NCBI RefSeq assembly: GCF_001969855.1
Contig: NZ_MRBL01000009.1
Location: 61,479 to 125,478 of the forward strand
Source: Bacillus haynesii
GTDB lineage: Bacteria > Bacillota > Bacilli > Bacillales > Bacillaceae
Direction of reading: 5' to 3'
Length of the DNA stretch: 64,000 nucleotides
The translations under genes and the position numbers were made by a program. The stretch's first letter is position 1, and every line of letters starts with the position of its first letter. Positions 47,919 to 57,280 of the stretch are shown here, in pieces. A model generated the notes under the pieces. It saw nothing but the letters and a program-made list of their open reading frames with translations, was not told the DNA's origin and ran no database searches.

Positions 47919-48347
47919 ATGAATGCCGAATTAAAAGACATGCTTCAGTCGGTTCTCAAAGAAGAACTGCTTCCGATCACTCAGCGGCTCGATGGGATTG
48001 ACAAGCGCTTAGACAAGATCGACTGTCGCTTCGATGAGGTGGACGAACGCTTCAAAGAAATCGATGAGCGTTTCAATGCAGTGGACGAACGCTTCAAAGA
48101 AATCGATGAGCGCTTCAATGCAGTGGAAGAACGTTTCAACGAAATGGACGAGCGGCTTGACAGGCTCGAGACAGATGTAAATGATCTGAAAAAAGGGCAA
48201 GAACAGCTCCCGAAAACGATCATCGAGAATATCGGACAATTTACGGAGAACATCATCGAATATGCAGATGATAAGGCAGCGGCTTTGAATGACAGGGTTT
48301 TTAACGTTGAAACCGCAATACAAAGACTATACAAGTTATCAAGTTAA
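47919..48347 (+). CDS. coiled-coil repeat protein of unknown function
   Basis: 142 residues, ATG behind GGGAGGTGAT. From about residue 15 to 90 it is an uninterrupted coiled coil made of 7-residue units of the form (F/L)(K/N/D)xx(D/E)ER, including two copies of a 14-residue unit encoded by 42-bp DNA repeats. The C-terminal 50 residues form a non-repetitive helix. It is soluble with no signal peptide. It is not expected between ytxJ and aroA in B. subtilis, so it is probably accessory. Such proteins occur near mobile DNA and phage genes, but nothing mobile is visible here. Confidence 0.8.
   Translation: MNAELKDMLQSVLKEELLPITQRLDGIDKRLDKIDCRFDEVDERFKEIDERFNAVDERFKEIDERFNAVEERFNEMDERLDRLETDVNDLKKGQEQLPKTIIENIGQFTENIIEYADDKAAALNDRVFNVETAIQRLYKLSS
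48039..48122 (+). repeat. two tandem 42-bp coding repeats
   Basis: Units 48039-48080 and 48081-48122 differ by one silent base (GAGCGT/GAGCGC). A third, degenerate unit follows. Each encodes VDERFKEIDERFNA. Confidence 0.95.
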
Positions 48348-48376
48348 AGAATCAACGCATGATTCTTTTTTTTTAT
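48344..48376 (+). terminator. terminator of the coiled-coil gene
   Basis: AAAGAATCA/TGATTCTTT stem with nine T. Confidence 0.88.
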
Positions 48377-48465
48377 AAATTCCCGATAAACACCCACACA
48401 GCAAGGGATAAACTGCATACGATACTTTATCACTTAAAAGCGTTTGGGTAATAAAGAATTTTTTC

Positions 48466-48494
48466 GTGACATTTTAAGAAACATTGTTTATAAT
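48466..48494 (+). promoter_or_regulatory. sigma-A promoter of aroA
   Basis: GTGACA, 17 nt, TATAAT, about 66 nt before the start codon. Confidence 0.7.
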
Positions 48495-48560
48495 AAACCC
48501 TAATCAATTGAATCATTCTTATTTTCATAGAGGGTGAAGTTAAAAGAAAGGATGGATAAC

Positions 48561-49637
48561 ATGAGCAACACTGAACTTGATTTGCTGAGGCAGCAGGCGA
48601 ATGAATTAAACTTGCAAATATTAAAGCTGATTAATGAGCGAGGAAGAATCGTTCAGGAGATTGGAAAAGCGAAGGAAGCACAAGGCATCAACCGCTACGA
48701 TCCAGTAAGAGAAAGAACGATGCTGAACGAAATTATTGAAAATAATGACGGACCGTTTGAAAACTCGACGATCCAGCATATTTTCAAAGAGGTTTTCAAA
48801 GCCGGGCTTGAGCTGCAGGAAGACGATCACAGCAAAGCGCTGCTCGTTTCCCGCAAGAAAAAGCCTGAAAATACGATCGTTGATCTGAAAGGCGAAAAAA
48901 TCGGCGACGGAGAACAAAGATTTATCGTCGGTCCGTGTGCGGTTGAAAGCTATGAACAAGTAGCAGAAGTCGCAGCGGCAGCTAAAAAGCAAGGCTTGAA
49001 ACTGCTTCGCGGCGGAGCTTTCAAACCGCGTACAAGCCCGTACGACTTCCAAGGTCTCGGCGTTGAAGGTCTGCAAATCTTAAAGCGTGTTGCTGATGAG
49101 TATGATCTGGCCGTCATCAGTGAGATCGTGAACCCGCAGCATATTGAAGAAGCCATTGATTACATCGATGTCATCCAAATCGGCGCCCGCAACATGCAAA
49201 ACTTCGAGCTCTTAAAAGCGGCCGGTTCAGTGAAGAAGCCGGTTCTGCTGAAGCGCGGACTTGCCGCAACGTTGAAGGAATTCATCAATGCAGCGGAGTA
49301 CATCATGTCACAGGGCAATGATCAAATCATCCTTTGTGAACGCGGAATCAGAACGTATGAAACAGCGACTAGAAATACGCTTGATATCTCAGCTGTGCCG
49401 ATCCTGAAGCAGGAAACTCACCTTCCTGTATTCGTGGATGTCACTCATTCGACCGGACGCCGCGACCTGCTCCTTCCAACAGCAAAAGCAGCGCTTGCGA
49501 TCGGAGCTGACGGCGTCATGGCTGAAGTCCATCCTGATCCTTCTGTCGCGCTTTCAGACTCTGCTCAGCAAATGGATATCCCGACTTTTGAAAAATGGTT
49601 AAATGAACTGAAGCCGCTCGTTCAAGTAAAAGCATAA
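48561..49637 (+). CDS. aroA: bifunctional chorismate mutase / DAHP synthase (AroA)
   Basis: 358 residues, identical in length to B. subtilis AroA. Residues 1-90 form an AroQ-type chorismate mutase ([13 protein letters not shown]), serving as the feedback sensor; the rest is the type I-beta DAHP synthase barrel ([11 protein letters not shown] near 114; [13 protein letters not shown] near 158). It starts the shikimate pathway from PEP and erythrose-4-phosphate. ATG 48561 has AAAGGATGG 8 nt away; the GTG at 48534 is less likely. Confidence 0.95.
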   Translation: MSNTELDLLRQQANELNLQILKLINERGRIVQEIGKAKEAQGINRYDPVRERTMLNEIIENNDGPFENSTIQHIFKEVFKAGLELQEDDHSKALLVSRKKKPENTIVDLKGEKIGDGEQRFIVGPCAVESYEQVAEVAAAAKKQGLKLLRGGAFKPRTSPYDFQGLGVEGLQILKRVADEYDLAVISEIVNPQHIEEAIDYIDVIQIGARNMQNFELLKAAGSVKKPVLLKRGLAATLKEFINAAEYIMSQGNDQIILCERGIRTYETATRNTLDISAVPILKQETHLPVFVDVTHSTGRRDLLLPTAKAALAIGADGVMAEVHPDPSVALSDSAQQMDIPTFEKWLNELKPLVQVKA

Positions 49638-49647
49638 GCTTCGTTTA

Positions 49648-49677
49648 TGGACCGCTTGCGAGCGGTCCTTTTTTTTG
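49648..49677 (+). terminator. terminator of aroA
   Basis: GGACCGCTTGCGAGCGGTCC with eight T. Confidence 0.95.
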
Positions 49678-49954
49678 CGTTGTCATCAAAAATTGTCGAA
49701 AAAATTTCTTATTTTTAATTAAAAAGCTGTTTATTCTTATTTAAATTAATTATAAAAATAAAGGGAACGTTTTCATATTAGGTAAAACCGTGTATAATTT
49801 CAGAGAGCCCCTTTTGTTTTGGCAGGTTATGAAAAATAATGTAAACTGGTGTTCTGTTTATTTTACATAAAGTTTTACATTTTGACATTTCTCTACATGA
49901 AAATGTTTATGCTATAGGAAAAGAAAAGTGTACCCAGTTGAAGGAGTGGTAAAA
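49677..49954 (+). promoter_or_regulatory. ccpA promoter and leader region
   Basis: 278 AT-rich bases without a gene. A promoter with TTTTCA, 17 nt, TATAAT (49770-49798) is overlapped at its -35 by a partial cre-like sequence (49762-49775, three mismatches). A second possible -35 TTGACA lies at 49881 but its -10 (TATGCT) is 20 nt away. No riboswitch fold was recognised in the leader. Confidence 0.5.
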
Positions 49955-50956
49955 ATGAGTAATGTGACAATATATGATGTAGCACGCGAAGCAAATGTAA
50001 GTATGGCAACCGTTTCCCGGGTCGTCAACGGAAATCCGAATGTCAAGCCGACGACGAGAAAGAAGGTGCTTGAAGCCATCGAGCGCCTTGGCTATCGTCC
50101 AAACGCCGTGGCAAGGGGTCTGGCAAGCAAAAAGACGACGACTGTCGGCGTAATCATTCCCGATATTTCCAGTATCTTTTATTCAGAGCTGGCGAGGGGA
50201 ATCGAAGATATCGCAACGATGTACAAGTACAATATTATTTTGAGCAACTCGGACCAGAATATGGACAAAGAACTTCATCTTTTGAATACGATGCTAGGAA
50301 AGCAAGTTGACGGTATTGTCTTTATGAGCGGAAATGTCACTGAAGAACATGTGGAGGAATTTAAGCGGTCACCGGTTCCGATCGTGCTTGCGGCATCTGT
50401 TGAAGAAAAAGGGGAAACGCCGTCGGTTGCGATCGATTATGAACAGGCGATTTATGATGCGGTAACTATGCTGATTGAAAAAGGCCATAAGCGTCTTGCG
50501 CTTGTATCAGGACCTATGACTGAGCCGATCAATCAAGCGAAAAAACTGCAAGGCTTTAAAAGAGCGCATGAGGATAAGGGGCTGCAATTTAAGGAAGAGT
50601 ATGTCGCAGAAGGCGATTATACGTACGATTCAGGAATGGAAGCGCTGGAGGCATTATTGAAGCTGGATGAAAAACCGACAGCTGTCCTGTCAGCGACAGA
50701 CGAAATGGCGCTCGGCGTTATTCACGCAGCACAGGATAAAGGACTGGCTATTCCGGATGACCTTGAAGTGATCGGTTTTGACAATACAAGGCTTTCATTA
50801 ATGGTTCGACCGCAGCTGTCGACTGTCGTCCAGCCGACGTATGATATCGGTGCCGTAGCGATGAGGCTTCTGACAAAGCTGATGAACAAAGAGGAAGTCG
50901 AAGAGCATATTGTCCAACTGCCGCATCGCATTGAACTCAGACAATCAACAAAATGA
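49955..50956 (+). CDS. ccpA: catabolite control protein A (CcpA)
   Basis: A 333-residue LacI/GalR regulator. The helix-turn-helix opens [20 protein letters not shown] (3-22), the hinge helix [11 protein letters not shown] follows near 49-59, and then the periplasmic-binding-like core that binds HPr-Ser46-P. ATG 49955 has GAAGGAG upstream; the longer frame from 49928 is unlikely. It represses or activates carbon genes through cre sites, two candidates of which (ytcP, acsA) are in this window. Confidence 0.97.
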   Translation: MSNVTIYDVAREANVSMATVSRVVNGNPNVKPTTRKKVLEAIERLGYRPNAVARGLASKKTTTVGVIIPDISSIFYSELARGIEDIATMYKYNIILSNSDQNMDKELHLLNTMLGKQVDGIVFMSGNVTEEHVEEFKRSPVPIVLAASVEEKGETPSVAIDYEQAIYDAVTMLIEKGHKRLALVSGPMTEPINQAKKLQGFKRAHEDKGLQFKEEYVAEGDYTYDSGMEALEALLKLDEKPTAVLSATDEMALGVIHAAQDKGLAIPDDLEVIGFDNTRLSLMVRPQLSTVVQPTYDIGAVAMRLLTKLMNKEEVEEHIVQLPHRIELRQSTK

Positions 50957-50976
50957 TCATCATTAAATAAACGAGA

Positions 50977-51027
50977 AAGAAAGCAAGTGTTCACAGCTTT
51001 TTTCGTGAATGGCTTGCTTTCTTTTCC
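50977..51027 (+). terminator. terminator of ccpA
   Basis: GAAAGAAAGCAAG/CTTGCTTTCTTTTC outer stem with an inner TTCAC/GTGAA pair. Confidence 0.85.
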
Positions 51028-51051
51028 TTGAGCTGGAGAGATTATGAAAAA

Positions 51052-51870
51052 ATGAAACGATTTGATTATCTGACACCGGTCGGTTTTATTTTGGGTATTT
51101 TCATTTTAGTGATCGGCGTTGTCTCCGGAGCGGGGCTTTCCGGTTTTTATTCGTTTATCGATTTGACGTCTTTCTTTATTGTGACGGGCGGATTGTGTGC
51201 AGCTGTTTTCATCAGCTTTTCCCCGAAAGACTTAAAAAGAGCGCCGGCTGTGCTGAAGCAGGTCTTTATTTCGGAGGAAGACGATGTGCGCGACTTGGTC
51301 AAAACCTTTGTCAGCCTGTCTGAACAGGCGCGCAAACAAGGAATTTTATCATTGGACGCCAATATCAATGAAATGAAAGACCCGTTTTTGAAAAAAGGCC
51401 TGCTTCTTGCCATCGACGGATGGGATGAGGAGACGATCCGCAATGTGATGATCTCGGAAATTGCCGCAATGGAAGAAAGGCACAGAAAGGGAAGAAGGAT
51501 CTTTGAAAAAGCGGGGGAATTTGCGCCTGCATGGGGAATGATCGGGACCCTTGTCGGACTCGTCATGATGCTCAAAAACCTGAACAAGCCGGAAACGCTC
51601 GGTCCGAATATGGCGATCGCCCTTTTGACGACGCTTTACGGATCACTTTTAGCCAACATGCTGTTTATACCGATCGCCGCAAAGCTTGAAGAAAAGACGG
51701 AGAATGAAATCTTTAAGAAACAGGTTATGATCGAAGGCATCATCGGCATCCAGTCGGGAAGAAATCCTCGAAATCTGGAAAGTCAGCTTGTCGTTTTCAG
51801 TTCGAAAGAAGAATGGGCAAAAAAGCGGGCGGATCACATAAAACAAAAGGACAGGGCTCATGAAGCTTAG
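51052..51870 (+). CDS. motP: Na+-driven flagellar stator subunit A (MotP)
   Basis: 272 residues, MotA/PomA type with four transmembrane helices. The cytoplasmic loop holds the charged residues that contact FliG, and PAWGMIGTLVGLV (near 170) lines the ion path. With MotS it forms the sodium-coupled stator of B. subtilis. ATG 51052 matches the B. subtilis length. Its GGAGAG is somewhat distant, and a three-codon ATG frame at 51044 sits in between. The promoter must lie within or before the ccpA terminator, so read-through from ccpA is possible. Confidence 0.92.
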   Translation: MKRFDYLTPVGFILGIFILVIGVVSGAGLSGFYSFIDLTSFFIVTGGLCAAVFISFSPKDLKRAPAVLKQVFISEEDDVRDLVKTFVSLSEQARKQGILSLDANINEMKDPFLKKGLLLAIDGWDEETIRNVMISEIAAMEERHRKGRRIFEKAGEFAPAWGMIGTLVGLVMMLKNLNKPETLGPNMAIALLTTLYGSLLANMLFIPIAAKLEEKTENEIFKKQVMIEGIIGIQSGRNPRNLESQLVVFSSKEEWAKKRADHIKQKDRAHEA

Positions 51871-52552
51871 ACATGAACGAAGGAAACGCGAACAGGGCCG
51901 CAAATCGTCAAACTGGATCATCACGTTTTCAGATTTAATCACGCTCATCCTCGTGTTCTTTATTTTACTGTTTTCAATGTCGCAAATTGATTTAAACAAA
52001 TTTAAAGCAGCAGTCGGTTCATTTCAAGACAGAGCCGACGGCAATTCCGCCGCAGAGTTGAAAAAGGAAGACGCGGGCGATCAGACGGCTGAAAAAACGG
52101 CTAAAAGCCAAGATGATTTATTAAAGAAAATCAATGACTATATTAAAAAAAACAAACTGTCAAGTTTGATTGCGGCCAAGCGTGACGAACGGGGCGTCAT
52201 CCTCGTCCTTCAGGAAGCGGTTTTGTTTGATTCGGGGAAAGCGGATTTGAAAGACCAAGCTCACCCGCTTTTGCATAAAATCGCCGTTCTTCTCAAATCG
52301 GTGTCCAATCCGATCCGTGTGGAGGGGCATACGGACAGCCGCCCGATTTCGACTTACCGTTTTCCATCCAATTGGGAGCTTTCTGCAGCAAGGGCGAGCA
52401 CTGTGATCGGCTACTTTACGTCGAAAGAGAAACTCAACTCTTCGCGTTTTCTTGCCATCGGTTATGCCGATACAAAACCGGTCAAGGACAACCGTACAGA
52501 GAGCCATATGAAGGAAAACAGGCGCGTCGAAATTGTCATCGCAAAACAATAA
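51860..52552 (+). CDS. motS: Na+-driven flagellar stator subunit B (MotS)
   Basis: 230 residues: one transmembrane helix after a basic N-terminus, with the ion-binding Asp in ITFSDLITLILVF (near 25), a linker and plug, then an OmpA-like peptidoglycan-binding domain (VEGHTDSRP near 154; NRRVEIVI at the end). The start overlaps motP by 11 bp. It anchors the stator to the wall. Confidence 0.93.
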   Translation: MKLRHERRKREQGRKSSNWIITFSDLITLILVFFILLFSMSQIDLNKFKAAVGSFQDRADGNSAAELKKEDAGDQTAEKTAKSQDDLLKKINDYIKKNKLSSLIAAKRDERGVILVLQEAVLFDSGKADLKDQAHPLLHKIAVLLKSVSNPIRVEGHTDSRPISTYRFPSNWELSAARASTVIGYFTSKEKLNSSRFLAIGYADTKPVKDNRTESHMKENRRVEIVIAKQ

Positions 52553-52561
52553 GTAAGAAGA

Positions 52562-52595
52562 AAGCAAGGTCTTGCATTAAAGCAAGGCCTTTTCT
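52562..52595. terminator. bidirectional terminator between motS and acuC
   Basis: AAGGTCTTGC/GCAAGGCCTT stem between convergent genes. Confidence 0.75.
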
Positions 52596-52614
52596 GTGTG
52601 CCGAAATTTTCGCA

Positions 52615-53775
52615 TTAAGTGGTACGCTGGGCAGAGCGAATCGGATAAAGGGCTTTGGCAACGGTTTGTGCGTTTTTTTCCGTTATTTCGGTTTTTCTTG
52701 GAATTGGAGGATACAAATCTTCCGGGTCGGACCATTTGGCAGGAAGCCGGACAGATGCCTGTTTTCCCCATTTTTTCAGCCATTTTTCAGGCATCTTATC
52801 CTCTGGTTCCATCCCTTTCATTTCAAGCCAGATTCTTGACCACGCCCTCGGTACGACGCGCCAAATGTCATAGCCGCCTCCGCCGACAGCGATCCATCTT
52901 CCGTTGCAATAGGTGTGTGCAAGTTCGTGAGCGAGCTTTGGAATCTCCTCGTAAATCTTCATCGTTGTGCACAAGTGTGTCAGCGGATCGTAGTAATGCG
53001 CGTCAGCTCCGTTTTGCGACAAAATAACATCCGGTTTGAAAAACGCGGCTATTTCAGAAACAGCCGTCCGGTAGGAATAAAGAAAAGACTCATCTTCTGT
53101 GAAGGCATCGAGCGGGATATTAAAAGCATAGCCGTAGCCTTCACCATGACCTCTTTCCTGAACCTGACCCGTTCCCGGGAAAAGGTAGCGGCCTGTTTCA
53201 TGAATCGAGACGGTGCATACGGAAGGATCATCATAGAACGTAAACTGGACCCCGTCGCCGTGGTGGGCGTCTGTATCAATATATAAAACCTTCGCATGAT
53301 ATTTTTTCTGCAAGTAACGTATCACTACTGAACTGTCGTTATAGACACAAAAGCCTGAAGCTCTTCCTCTGAACCCGTGGTGAAGCCCGCCTCCGAGATT
53401 GAGGGCGTGTCTTGCCTTGCCCGTCATGACATAGTCTGCAGCTGTCAGCGTTCCGCCTACCAAAAGGGAGGCGGCTTCGTGCATCCCGGCAAAGACAGGG
53501 GTATCTTCCGTTCCAAGCCCGTAATTTTCGCTTTCGGCTGCCGGGAGCTTTCCCGCTCCTGCAAGCTGGACGGCCCTGATATAATCGCCTGTGTGAACAA
53601 GACCGAGCTCGGTTTCTGTCGCTACGCGCGGGGCAACCGTTTCTCCCGGTTCAAACGCGCCGACCGTGTTCAAAAGATCGTATGTTACATAGACGCGCAG
53701 CTGATTAAACGGGTGGTCTTGATGAAATTGATAGGTTTGGTATGAGGGAGAAAAAATAAAAACGCTGTCCTTCAT
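52615..53775 (-). CDS. acuC: protein deacetylase (AcuC)
   Basis: A 386-residue class I histone-deacetylase-type enzyme. Active-site His pair in GGGLHHGF (near 131-138), zinc ligands in DTDAHHGDG (near 167-175) and in QNGADAHYYDP (near 253). It removes the acetyl group from AcsA and so reactivates it. ATG 53775 overlaps the acuB stop by 4 nt and has AAAGGGA upstream. Confidence 0.94.
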   Translation of the reverse strand: MKDSVFIFSPSYQTYQFHQDHPFNQLRVYVTYDLLNTVGAFEPGETVAPRVATETELGLVHTGDYIRAVQLAGAGKLPAAESENYGLGTEDTPVFAGMHEAASLLVGGTLTAADYVMTGKARHALNLGGGLHHGFRGRASGFCVYNDSSVVIRYLQKKYHAKVLYIDTDAHHGDGVQFTFYDDPSVCTVSIHETGRYLFPGTGQVQERGHGEGYGYAFNIPLDAFTEDESFLYSYRTAVSEIAAFFKPDVILSQNGADAHYYDPLTHLCTTMKIYEEIPKLAHELAHTYCNGRWIAVGGGGYDIWRVVPRAWSRIWLEMKGMEPEDKMPEKWLKKWGKQASVRLPAKWSDPEDLYPPIPRKTEITEKNAQTVAKALYPIRSAQRTT

Positions 53776-54416
53776 GGCAAATCCCTTTGAACAGCCGGCC
53801 AAAGAACCTGATACCCTTTGGATTTCACGTCTTTGATGATAGAGGCAGGATTCATCGTTTGAACGCGAAACACGAGTATTTTCGACTCATCTTCATCACC
53901 GGGATATACGAGCACGCTTAATATGGCGATTTGGCGCCTGCTGAAAATGGCGCTGATATCAGCGAGGCTTCGGGCGATATGATCGGTTTTAATTTCGATT
54001 TGAGAGCCTGGAAAATGGGCTCCTGTCAGCTGGACGAACGTATGCAGCAAATCGGATTTTGTCACGATGCCGACAAGCTTTCCGTTTTTTTCGATCGGGA
54101 GGCAGCCGATTTCGTGTTCAAAAAAGACGGCTGATATTTCTTCGGCAAAATCAAGCGGGTGACCGGTGATCACTTCTTTTGACATGATCAGTTCCACCGG
54201 CTTTTTTAAATCTTCGTGAGATCTGTTTTGGGCAAAAATACTCGGACTTGCTGTTTTGACGTCCCTGTCCGTGACAATGCCTATGACCGTTCCCCGTTCA
54301 TTGATGACGGGAAGGTGTTTAATGCGGAATGTCCGCATGCGTTTGATCGCTTCTTCAATCGTATCCGTTCTGGAAAGTGTCACAACATCCCGTTTCATGA
54401 TTTTTTCAACAATCAT
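53772..54416 (-). CDS. acuB: acetoin-utilisation CBS/ACT protein (AcuB)
   Basis: 214 residues: two CBS domains (MKRDVVTLSRTDT from 7; IMSKEVITGHPLD from 78) binding an adenine nucleotide, followed by an ACT domain (about 140-214). The precise role within acuABC is not established. It lies 21 nt after acuA and overlaps acuC. Confidence 0.92.
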   Translation of the reverse strand: MIVEKIMKRDVVTLSRTDTIEEAIKRMRTFRIKHLPVINERGTVIGIVTDRDVKTASPSIFAQNRSHEDLKKPVELIMSKEVITGHPLDFAEEISAVFFEHEIGCLPIEKNGKLVGIVTKSDLLHTFVQLTGAHFPGSQIEIKTDHIARSLADISAIFSRRQIAILSVLVYPGDEDESKILVFRVQTMNPASIIKDVKSKGYQVLWPAVQRDLP

Positions 54417-54437
54417 ATTCAGGTCCCCTTTGCTCCC

Positions 54438-55070
54438 TTAATACATAAAACGATTGTGGAATCTGAGTCTGTCAAAACGCTCGATCGACTCCTGACTGAC
54501 CTCTTTTCCGATGCGGGCCATTAAACAGTTGGCGGGATGGGAGCTGATTTCCGGATCATCTGTCGCGAACCAGACAAGTCCTCCGGCATTCATCATCTTC
54601 TCCATCATTTTTCTGTATTCCCAAACATCTTTGTTAGTCCCCTTTAGATCCCAATGCCAGTAATATTCAGTCGTGATGATGATATATTTTTCCATCTGCG
54701 GATCCATCATGCTGACCGCAAGCAGCGTCTTCCCGACAGAGTGACCCCTGAACGCCGGAATGACTTCGATGGCTCCAAGCTCAATTAAATTTTCCATGTT
54801 TCCTTCAGACCATCTTTCAAGCGGGTCTGGATAGACATATGTCACATAGCCGACAATGGTTTGCCGGAAACGGGCGATGATGATTCGTCCTTCGGGAAGC
54901 CCTGCGATTTCGATTAATGCTTCATGTTGTTTTTGAGATGGACGAAAGGCTGTAAGCTCGTCGTGAAATTCATATTCTGCGAGTTTTTCAGGACTGATAG
55001 GGCCCTCTATCAGCACGGAGCCTTTCTCGGTCTGCAATTCTTTGGCATGATAAGTTTTGTGATGCTCCAC
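54438..55070 (-). CDS. acuA: protein acetyltransferase (AcuA)
   Basis: A 210-residue GNAT enzyme; the acetyl-CoA-binding region reads VIPAFRGHSVGKTLL near 108-122. It acetylates the active-site Lys of AcsA and switches it off. It is the first gene of acuABC, divergent from its target acsA. Confidence 0.93.
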   Translation of the reverse strand: MEHHKTYHAKELQTEKGSVLIEGPISPEKLAEYEFHDELTAFRPSQKQHEALIEIAGLPEGRIIIARFRQTIVGYVTYVYPDPLERWSEGNMENLIELGAIEVIPAFRGHSVGKTLLAVSMMDPQMEKYIIITTEYYWHWDLKGTNKDVWEYRKMMEKMMNAGGLVWFATDDPEISSHPANCLMARIGKEVSQESIERFDRLRFHNRFMY

Positions 55071-55124
55071 GTATCCACCGCCTTACATCTTAGTTGAAGT
55101 CTTTTATACATAACATACCAAAAT

Positions 55125-55138
55125 ATTAAGCGTTTTCA
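55125..55138. promoter_or_regulatory. cre site between acuABC and acsA
   Basis: ATTAAGCGTTTTCA matches TGWAANCGNTNWCA except for the first two bases. It lies upstream of the acsA -35 and within the acuA upstream region, as expected from CcpA control of both units in B. subtilis. Confidence 0.7.
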
Positions 55139-55164
55139 TAGGATAGAGCAGTATTTTTTAAAAA

Positions 55165-55193
55165 TTGAGAAAATAAAAAATCTATACTATAAT
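55165..55193 (+). promoter_or_regulatory. sigma-A promoter of acsA
   Basis: TTGAGA, 17 nt, TATAAT. Confidence 0.8.
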
Positions 55194-55225
55194 ATATTTT
55201 GATGATCGAACAAAGGGGGATGGAC

Positions 55226-56944
55226 ATGGAATTGAAAGCGCTGCCAGCAGAAAAGGGAAATTACAACTTGACTGACTATGATGAAACATACCGGACATTT
55301 GACTGGAAGGATGCCGAAAAGCATTTTTCATGGCACAAAACGGGAAAAATCAATGCAGCTTATGAAGCGATCGACCGCCACGCTGAGTCAAATTTGAAAA
55401 ACAAAGTGGCATTTTACTACAAAGATCCGGTCCGCGAAGAAAAGTACACCTTCAGAGAGATGAAAAATGAAACCAATAAAGCCGGGAATGTCTTAAAGCA
55501 GCATGCCAATGTGAGAAAGGGAGACCGTGTGTTTGTTTTTATGCCGAGATCACCCGAGCTTTATTTTATTCTTCTCGGCGCTGTCAAATTGGGAGCGATT
55601 GTCGGGCCGTTATTTGAAGCATTTATGGAAGGTGCCGTCAAAGACAGGCTTGCAAACAGCGGAGCGAAGGTCATCGTGACGACGCCGGAATTGCTTGAAC
55701 GGGTGCCGGCCGATGAACTTCCGGATCTTGAATCAATCATTGTCGTTGGAGAAGGCATAAAGGAAGAAGGACCTGTCATCGCTTATTACGAGAAAGCGGC
55801 GGAAGCAGGCACTGATCTTGAGATTGAATGGATGGATCAGGAAGACGGGATGCTGCTTCACTATACATCGGGTTCGACCGGCGCGCCAAAAGGGGTTCTC
55901 CACGCCCACAAAGCAATGATTCAGCATTATCAAACAGCCAAATGGGTTCTTGATCTGCATGACGATGACATCTATTGGTGCACCGCTGATCCCGGCTGGG
56001 TCACCGGAACGGTTTACGGGATCTTCGGTCCGTGGCTGAATGGAGCAACGAATGTCGTCGTAGGCGGCAGATTCAGTCCCGAGGCATGGTACGAAACGAT
56101 TGAAAAAATGGAAGTGACGGTATGGTACAGCGCGCCAACGGCTTTCCGGATGCTGATGGGTGCAGGCGACGATCTTGTGAACAAATACAATCTAAGCTCA
56201 TTACGGCATGTTTTAAGCGTAGGGGAGCCGTTAAATCCTGAAGTCATCAGATGGGGGCATAAAGTCTTCGGCAACCGGATCCATGATACATGGTGGATGA
56301 CTGAAACAGGAGCGCAGCTCATCTGCAATTATCCATGTATGGAAATTAAACCGGGATCAATGGGCAAGCCGATTCCAGGCGTAGAGGCTGCAATCGTCGA
56401 CAACCAGGGAAATGAACTGCCTCCTTACAGGATGGGGAATCTCGCCATTAAAAAAGGCTGGCCGTCGATGATGCATTCGATCTGGAACAATCCTGAAAAA
56501 TACAGCTCTTATTTTATGCCGGGTGATTGGTATGTGTCAGGCGATTCCGCTTACATGGATGAAGACGGATACTTCTGGTTCCAGGGACGGATCGACGATG
56601 TCATCATGACATCAGGCGAGCGCGTCGGCCCGTTTGAAGTCGAGAGCAAGCTTGTTGAGCATCAAGCTGTCGCCGAAGCAGGTGTCGTCGGCAAACCGGA
56701 TCCTGTCCGCGGTGAAATTATTAAAGCGTTCATCGCCTTGAGGGACGGTTATGAACCGTCAGATTCGTTAAAAGAAGAAATCAGGCAGTTCGTGAAACAA
56801 GGCTTGGCCGCACATGCCGCGCCAAGGGAGATCGAATTTAAGGATAAACTGCCGAAAACAAGAAGCGGAAAGATCATGAGACGCGTCCTGAAAGCATGGG
56901 AACTGAACCTTCCGGCAGGCGATCTCTCATCGATGGAAGACTGA
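55226..56944 (+). CDS. acsA: acetyl-CoA synthetase, AMP-forming (AcsA)
   Basis: 572 residues, the length of B. subtilis AcsA. The ATP P-loop-like motif is TSGSTGAPKG (near 213-222), the adenine site WWMTETG (near 356-362), the hinge GRIDDVI (near 456) and the catalytic, acetylatable Lys549 in RSGKIMRR. It activates acetate to acetyl-CoA. ATG 55226 is chosen by homology behind AAAGGGGGATGG; ATG 55220 is the alternative. The -10 lies only 26 nt before ATG 55220, which excludes the longer frame. Confidence 0.95.
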   Translation: MELKALPAEKGNYNLTDYDETYRTFDWKDAEKHFSWHKTGKINAAYEAIDRHAESNLKNKVAFYYKDPVREEKYTFREMKNETNKAGNVLKQHANVRKGDRVFVFMPRSPELYFILLGAVKLGAIVGPLFEAFMEGAVKDRLANSGAKVIVTTPELLERVPADELPDLESIIVVGEGIKEEGPVIAYYEKAAEAGTDLEIEWMDQEDGMLLHYTSGSTGAPKGVLHAHKAMIQHYQTAKWVLDLHDDDIYWCTADPGWVTGTVYGIFGPWLNGATNVVVGGRFSPEAWYETIEKMEVTVWYSAPTAFRMLMGAGDDLVNKYNLSSLRHVLSVGEPLNPEVIRWGHKVFGNRIHDTWWMTETGAQLICNYPCMEIKPGSMGKPIPGVEAAIVDNQGNELPPYRMGNLAIKKGWPSMMHSIWNNPEKYSSYFMPGDWYVSGDSAYMDEDGYFWFQGRIDDVIMTSGERVGPFEVESKLVEHQAVAEAGVVGKPDPVRGEIIKAFIALRDGYEPSDSLKEEIRQFVKQGLAAHAAPREIEFKDKLPKTRSGKIMRRVLKAWELNLPAGDLSSMED

Positions 56945-56951
56945 TGTCTCA

Positions 56952-56980
56952 TTGACAATGCAAAAATATTATGTTAAAAA
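56952..56980 (+). promoter_or_regulatory. promoter of the tyrS leader
   Basis: TTGACA 8 nt after the acsA stop, 17-nt spacer, then TAAAAA, a weak -10. Confidence 0.5.
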
Positions 56981-56989
56981 AGATTTAGT

Positions 56990-57267
56990 CGAATATTCAA
57001 AAGGTGAAGACTGAGATCAGTAGAACGCATCCTTCCCTGTCTTAGAGAGCTGATGGCCGGTGAAAATCAGCACATATGGATGGTTTGAATTACACTCATG
57101 AACCGCTTTTGCGAAAAAAGCCTCCCGGGCTTTGTGTAGCAGAAGAACGGAAGCTTTTCCGTTATCAACGAGAGTGAAAAGAGCGCCGCCATGCGTTCTT
57201 TTAAGCAGGGTGGTACCGCGATTTTTATCGTCCCTTCGTTTTTGCGAAGGGGCGTTTTATTTTTGGG
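56990..57267 (+). promoter_or_regulatory. tyrosine T-box riboswitch of tyrS
   Basis: The leader contains the T-box core AGGGTGGTACCGCG (57207-57220), whose TGGT pairs with the uncharged tRNA ACCA end. A Tyr specifier TAC lies at 57091-57093 in a GAA-TAC-like loop. A GC-rich terminator hairpin with T-run spans 57229-57267. Uncharged tRNA-Tyr prevents termination and permits tyrS expression. Confidence 0.95.
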
Positions 57268-57280
57268 AAAAAGGAGCTAA

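Noticed and set aside
48039..48122. CRISPR-like direct repeats
   Set aside because: The repeats are adjacent, in frame and coding, without spacers.
47981..48334. Minus-strand Ser/Arg-rich and other long ORFs opposite the coiled-coil gene
   Set aside because: They are complements of the repetitive coding sequence; low complexity results from the repeats.
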